A stretch of 64,000 nucleotides of DNA from Hysterium pulicare CBS 123377. Taxonomy: Eukaryota > Ascomycota > Dothideomycetes > Hysteriales > Hysteriaceae. Positions 59,051 through 64,000 of this stretch are shown in pieces. A program made the translations under genes and the position numbers. Location of the stretch: the NCBI GenBank assembly GCA_000467715.1, contig AJFK01000028.1:1-64000 (forward strand), read 5' to 3'. Every line of letters starts with the position of its first letter. Within the stretch, counting starts at the first letter, position 1. Under the pieces are notes generated by a model that had not been told where the DNA came from, ran no database searches, and worked only from the letters and a program-made list of their open reading frames with translations.

Positions 59051-61157
59051 TTAGATGATATTTCTGATACCAGCCATGATGTAATCCTTAGGACCTCTCT
59101 TCTTCCTCCCATCTTGCATTTCGACGATGCTAGCGCGTCTCTGCTCCTCCGGGACGCCTACACCACTAATGCTTCGCTGAGTCTCTCTCATACCAGAGTA
59201 GATATCAATGTCCTTTGTTCTGACGAATAGTGGGCGATCTGATGGTCGGACGAACCAGCTGTAGACCTTCCAGATCAAGTATAAGATGATAAGGAAAGGA
59301 CCGGCGAGGTATAATTCGAAGAACGTTTTAGGATCCAAATTGGGACCCCCGACTGGGTACAGCGCGACGTAGAATTGTGCGATAAGGCAGAGGATGTTGA
59401 TGATCAAGCACACCCAGGAGCCCCAAACACCGAAGGCGGCCTGGAAGGGCAGTTCGTCTACGGAGTGACCATTGGCAGCCCTGCAAGTAGTTAGTCCCCG
59501 AGTAGCCAACCGATAGTGCAGTTTGATGCTTACCAGGCCTTGCGGAAGCGAATATGAGCCAAAGCAATACTACCGTAAATGAAGAGTATGGAAAGACCTG
59601 ACAATGATAAAAGCCAAGTAAAAACATCTCCACCACTCTTTGCCAAGTTGATGAAAGCTAAGCACCCAAAGAGGATTTGAAGTACGACCACAGTAAGAGG
59701 ACGTCCCTTTTTGTCAACATAGGCAAACAACTTGGGACCCATGCCTGTTTATGAAGTTAGCATTATGTGAAAGTTATGGAACGGTGTACGCACCATTTGC
59801 GGCCAGAGCCTGCATCGTGCGAGTCGAGCCGAAAGTGCAGGAGTTGGCGACACTCATGACAGAAATCAAGATAACAGCGTTGAAAATCGATGGAAGGACC
59901 TTGATGCCAGCAAGCTGAATGGCGATGACGAAAGGTGAGTGACGGGATTCGGAACCTTCGCCACTGTACAAGGGACTGTTGGCTGGTACGATCAACCCAA
60001 TCAGGAAGAGGTTGACAATATAGAAAATGGCGATGCGCCAAACAACCTGGTTGGAAGCTTTTGGAATTTCCTTGGTAGGGTTGGCAGTCTCGGCAGCAGC
60101 TAGTCCAGTGAGCTCAGTTCCAGTATAGGCGAACGATGCTGTAACGAAAACAGTACAAAAGCCGTGGAAGCCGTTGAGGAATGCAGTGTAAGGCGAGTGC
60201 CTATATTGCGTTATTAGCCTTGCCCGCAGCCACATCAAAAGTTTGAGCATACCAGTATTTTGCACCAATATAGCCTCTGTTGTCTGTTGGAACGCCGCCG
60301 CAGTCAATGATTATTCCGAGAAGCATGAAGCCTATGCATGCGACGATCTTCATCACACTGAGGACGAACTCGACCTGTTCCAATTAACTCGGTCCTTAGA
60401 ACAGTTTCGGTAAACTCGCCTCGCCATAACCCCTCACACCAAAGAACTGGATGGCAATCAAAGCGACAAGCAGCGGGACGATCCAAGCACTGTTGTTGAT
60501 GCCCGCCGATCCGGGCCAGTAGTGGATAATGTTGCAAGCAGCTGAGATCTCAAAAGGAAGGACAGTCAGCCAGCTGATAGCATACTGCCAGCCGCAAGCG
60601 AAACCCCAAGAGGGATCAACGAAGCGGCAGATGTACATAGTGAAGGCTCCGTTGATCGGGTACATGACAGCCATTTCTGCGAGAGCTTGCATCACGAGGT
60701 AGCTAAATGACCAAGTTAGATGAGGACAAAGCCTTTCAGCATCAAAGAAGCATACATCATGCCGCCTAAAGTCATGTTAATTACCCCGTCGCAATTCTAA
60801 TGGCGTATAACGTACCAACAATCAAGAACCCAAGAAGCACAGAAGCAGGTCCACCAGTCTGGAAAGCACCGCCAGAGCTCACAAACAGGCCGGCACCAAT
60901 TGCACCACCACTATATGCACACATTAGTACACAGACGACGATTGAGTGTGCTGAACTTGCATGGCAATCATCTGCATGTGTCTGCCTTTCAGGTCTTGGT
61001 GAAGCCTGTTCTCGCCTGCTTCGACTTCGACCCCATTTTCTGGGTCACCACCGTAATGCCCATCGTGTGTCTCCTTTCCGAGAGTGGCCGGCTCATAGGC
61101 CGGAGCAGGGTTGGCATGCTTCTCAGCAAAACCACCGTCTTCGGGTTTCATACTCAT
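59051..61157 (-). CDS. Amino-acid permease (APC superfamily, YAT-type)
   Basis: Eight exons on the minus strand: 61157-60961, 60910-60816, 60765-60756, 60702-60420, 60374-60253, 60200-59794, 59744-59534 and 59480-59051, giving 584 residues. It imports amino acids across the plasma membrane with protons. Hallmarks: LKGRHMQMIAIGGAIGAGLF across intron 1, VGGMIYLVMQALAEMAV across two introns, GFACGWQYAISWLTVLPFEI, GVRGYGEVEFVLSVMKI across intron 4, FAYTGTELTGLAAAETANP, SVANSCTFGSTRTMQALAANG, and the hydrophilic C-terminus with VPEEQRRASI. About 12 helices are present. Introns 1 and 4 begin with GC (GCAAGT and GCGAGT) instead of GT. Exon 3 is only 10 nt but is needed to keep frame. All introns are 45-53 nt. 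Substrate range is not predictable from sequence alone. Confidence 0.9.
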
Positions 61158-62403
61158 GGTTGCGGGGGAGAGAATGAAGATGCGACCAGGCCGTGAGATA
61201 TTTTGGATACCTAGGTAGATAGCTAAATAGCTACCTACAACCCATCTCTAGCGCCGTGTTGGTACGGCAAATCATAGATAAGCATCTTCCGTCCGATTTG
61301 TCAAGGGTTGTGGATGAACAAATCATCATCACGTCCGGGCGCTCCGCATGCCTTAAGCTCTTTGGAGAATGCCTTAGGCTCTTTGGGGAAGGTGACATTG
61401 TGGCGGCTTACGGTTGATTCGGGCCCGGCGGAAATTGCGGGGGATTTCTGTGGTGAAGTGGCCAATGTGGCGCCACGCTCGGTCGATCTTTGCCTAATCT
61501 TCAACACTACGATACAGGGGATGATAACGAAAACAGGTACGTAATAAGCGCGCCAGGGCTTGGCAAAGCACCTAGGTACGTGAACGGTTATCCGTAAAAT
61601 GTTACCTTCCACTACCCCCTACTTATAATACTTCAATTTAGCTTCTTTTTTTTATTTAGTAGACTAATAAACTATTATTAAAAGTTAAAATTTATTAATT
61701 AAATAATATTAAATTTTATATTATTTTTATTAATATAAAATACTTTTTTTTATAAACTTTATAATTCTTTATATAAATTTAAAATAGTTTATAAAATATT
61801 TATTAAATATAAAATAGTTTAAAAAATATTTATTAAATATAAAACTACTTGTAATAGTTTACTTTTAATTTATTAAAGTATATATACTATTAATAGAGCT
61901 ATATACATTTTTGGGAAGCTATTAATAGTCTACTAATGCCTTATTAGAAGAGTGTTACTTGCAAAAACGCAGTTAGCAAGGGCTGAAAGCAGAACGTTCC
62001 AGGGCCACCCCGGCGTCGTGTGGAACTACTCTTCTTGTCTAGGTAGGTAGGTAGTCCAACCTCTAGATAGTCTACTCCAGCAGACTACTCGGGGAGTCTT
62101 TTCACCGGCAAAGAACAGATTCATGAATGAAAAGGTTAGCGGTCTTCGCAGCTAACCACACGAAACACGAAGAGAGTTCTACATATTAATTCAGGTCTGG
62201 CATTACACAATCTTCTGGAAGTAAGTTAGTAGGTAGACTACGCTTCTGGAAGTAGTACAGAAGTTGTCATGCAGTGAAAGCACCGCCACGATAAAACCAA
62301 GTTCTCCGAACAGAATCTGTCTGCGAGAGATGCCGAACCATGATTGCCATAAGGCGTCGTAGCATCCAAATTCTATCATACTCAGTCCCTTGAGATAGCA
62401 GTC
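61158..62403. other. Intergenic with an AT-rich island and short repeats
   Basis: Permease promoter region, then an AT-rich island (61620-61905), then GC-normal sequence with TAGG repeats near 62041-62055 and a duplicated CTTCTGGAAGTA (62212 and 62242). No gene supported. Confidence 0.5.
61620..61905. repeat. AT-rich island, RIP-like, with 30-bp tandem repeat
   Basis: Nearly pure A/T for about 285 nt. It contains a 30-nt unit starting AAAATAGTTT at 61781-61810, repeated at 61811-61840 with one difference, and a partial third unit. The island is the counterpart of the one at 58.7 kb on the other side of the permease. Confidence 0.7.
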
Positions 62404-64000
62404 CTAGATATAATCCGCGGCGTACCCATAAAAGGGTTGTTCCAGCGCTTTCCACCTTAGATTCGCCTCCAATACTTCCTGTTCCTCCAATTCTTCCCTC
62501 GTGAAGTACTTCACCGGCTTCGGAGAAGGTGGTGGTTCGTAAAGCGTCCAGACATTAGGTCCATAAACCTGCTCTGTAGATTTGAATACCTCTACTTCGG
62601 CTATCTTCGGCTTCTCAACCACAACCACCTGATTCTGCTGACCAAAGTCAGTTGCGCGCTTGAGGAAAGGTAGAGGAATATCCATGCCTGTGTCATAGTC
62701 TACGTATCCATATGCCACCATGTCCGGGAGGTATGTTTGTAAGTGTAAGCGACGTCGAGTAGCTTCGTTCTTGATGACAGTCATCGGCTCTACAAGGGGT
62801 TTGCCGTTCGCGTTCCAATTTTCTTTAGACAGAATGCCCATATCCTCATCTAAGACACCAGTGGCAGCTTCATCGTCTAGCATCTGGAATTGGTCCGTTT
62901 CGCGGAGACTCGATGGGGGATAAGATGTCACAACCATAACGAGCAACTCATCATAGGTCTGCAGTTCCTCACCCTCCAAGACTTTCCAGAGATCTGTGAG
63001 GCTCTTTTGCATCAAGAGGAGAGGACCAAGCGCACATTCCCCGTCCCCGTTCGTCGGATGCGAGAACCGCATGTCGAGCTTGATGGCAAACATGTGCATG
63101 AAATAGAGGTCTTCGTCACTCCATAGCTTTGGGTTACGCACAATGACTCGACGCATGAAATTCGTTTTCTGTTCCATTAACATCCAGTATTTCATGAGCG
63201 TGATGGTAATGACCGCAGGGAGACGGTGTCCTTCCAGTGCGAGTAGCGTGAGGATATTCTGAATGACGGTGTCACGGTAGACAACGAGCTGAACCCAGCG
63301 TAGGGAGGGAATATTCCTTGGAAGATGCTCGCGACCCGGCGTTGGACGAAGCATAGGATCGGAGATCAATAAATTTGGGAACATCTTCCAAGGAAAGTAC
63401 TTCGCGGCGTCCGGGGCGTGATATTTGACGTAGTTGCTTACGTAGGTCGTGTAGCGACCGTCGACCATGTGATGGAAATCCTTGGAGATTGCGTAGAGAT
63501 CGAGGAAGCTTTTGATGCCTAGCCTAAGAGCGCATTGGAGAAGAATCATGTCATGTTTCAAGAGAGTTGTGAAGATGTTGAATGGCTCCTTGGTATGCGG
63601 CTCACGTTCTTCAATTGCTGTCGTGACGGGGGTTGTAGGCGAAATGGGAGGCGTGAGGCGACTACGTTTCCGACGTACCACCAGTGGTGGGTCAAGCTGC
63701 TGCGGAAGACCTGATCCGGGAAACCCATCTTGTACGGTTGGCTCGCTAGTACTTGCAACGCGTTTGTTTTTGCCTTTTGAAAGGCTTTGAATAGCAACGT
63801 CTGCAAAGCTCTCATCTTCGCCCGGTCCGTTTAGATTTCCCTGGAAAGACCAGCTTGGTTGTCCTGAGAAGCTTGAAGTGGGCCGTTCCGAGAAGCTGCT
63901 TGGTGGTGTGGGCAAACCATGTCGACTAGAAGTGCCTGTATTGGTGACTTCGATTGGCTGACGAACAGAGTTGTCCAAGTTTGCTTTGCGTTCGGACGCG
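62404..64000 (-). CDS. Uncharacterised fungal protein, 5' end outside window
   Basis: A leftward frame of more than 530 codons, open to the window edge, with no ATG at a plausible start inside the window, so the N-terminus lies beyond 64000. The first 130 residues are Ser/Pro/Thr-rich and contain RRKRSR. The folded part starts around FNIFTTLLKHDMILLQCALR and LDLYAISKDFHHMVDGRYTT, which looks faintly like an F-box-type helical segment. It then has KYFPWKMFPNLLISDP, LRWVQLVVYRDTVIQNILTL and KYWMLMEQKTNFMRR. The C-terminus is conserved-looking (FTREELEEQEVLEANLRWKA, then YGYAADYI). I recognise no named domain with confidence. Function unknown. Confidence 0.7.
   Translation of the reverse strand, partial: ASERKANLDNSVRQPIEVTNTGTSSRHGLPTPPSSFSERPTSSFSGQPSWSFQGNLNGPGEDESFADVAIQSLSKGKNKRVASTSEPTVQDGFPGSGLPQQLDPPLVVRRKRSRLTPPISPTTPVTTAIEEREPHTKEPFNIFTTLLKHDMILLQCALRLGIKSFLDLYAISKDFHHMVDGRYTTYVSNYVKYHAPDAAKYFPWKMFPNLLISDPMLRPTPGREHLPRNIPSLRWVQLVVYRDTVIQNILTLLALEGHRLPAVITITLMKYWMLMEQKTNFMRRVIVRNPKLWSDEDLYFMHMFAIKLDMRFSHPTNGDGECALGPLLLMQKSLTDLWKVLEGEELQTYDELLVMVVTSYPPSSLRETDQFQMLDDEAATGVLDEDMGILSKENWNANGKPLVEPMTVIKNEATRRRLHLQTYLPDMVAYGYVDYDTGMDIPLPFLKRATDFGQQNQVVVVEKPKIAEVEVFKSTEQVYGPNVWTLYEPPPSPKPVKYFTREELEEQEVLEANLRWKALEQPFYGYAADYI

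Noticed and set aside
60911-60960. GT donor at GCAA/GTTCAG for permease intron 1
   Set aside because: It shifts the frame and replaces the conserved IGGAIGAGLF with unrelated sequence.
58677-61905. AT-rich islands as mitochondrial DNA insertions
   Set aside because: No mitochondrial gene, tRNA or intron motif is visible; composition is explained by RIP-like decay.
1-64000. tRNA, rRNA, CRISPR arrays or virus-like elements
   Set aside because: A visual scan for B-box-like and array-like patterns found nothing convincing; a covariance-model search would be decisive.

Overview
The window is nuclear DNA of a filamentous ascomycete (Pezizomycotina). Genes carry short introns of about 45-110 nt with GT(A/G)NG donors and CTAAC/CTGAC-like branch sites. 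Gene families are typical of moulds: a mid-protein Zn2Cys6 regulator, a DUF1688 uracil-catabolism gene, a chromodomain/Hda2-3 protein, class I alpha-mannosidase and S10 carboxypeptidase. AT-rich islands made almost only of A and T suggest repeats decayed by repeat-induced point mutation (RIP). A leotiomycete is plausible, but I cannot place the species.

Left part (1-20.3 kb), accessory in character. Intact genes are a DDX60/Ski2-like helicase, a GH47 mannosidase, two RING-like small proteins, a small secreted protein, a secreted serine carboxypeptidase and a secreted beta-propeller protein. Decayed host genes lie between them: a DUF6536 membrane-protein gene, a SET-domain gene, a third RING-like copy and the C-terminal half of a GMC oxidoreductase. 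A diverged repeat of about 137 bp occurs at 16.2 kb and again at 22.2 kb.

Middle (20.5-49 kb), mostly housekeeping: a PQ-loop vacuolar transporter, an auxilin/Swa2-like J protein, URC4, the Rag GTPase GTR1, a Zn2Cys6 factor, a WW-domain protein, a YAR1-like ankyrin protein, an 83-residue conserved small protein, a CYP7/CYP8-like P450, and a secreted AIM6-like phosphodiesterase. Gene-poor stretches of 2-3 kb separate some of these, notably 25.5-27.8, 35.0-37.0, 37.9-41.1 and 43.0-45.4 kb.

Right part (49.4-64 kb): five genes all read leftward. They are a CDP-2-like chromodomain protein of the HDA1/HCHC deacetylase complex, a medium-chain reductase, a CID/SR protein, an amino-acid permease, and an unidentified protein cut by the window edge. 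The permease is unusual: eight exons, two introns that must start with GC, and a 10-nt exon. It is bracketed by two AT-rich islands.

No operon-like pathway is evident. Several genes touch nutrient handling (GTR1 in TORC1 amino-acid sensing, PQ-loop transporter, amino-acid permease, URC4), but they are dispersed and I infer no cluster. Many apparent long reading frames start with TTG or GTG; I moved starts to ATG throughout. I found no tRNA, rRNA, CRISPR or virus-like element.
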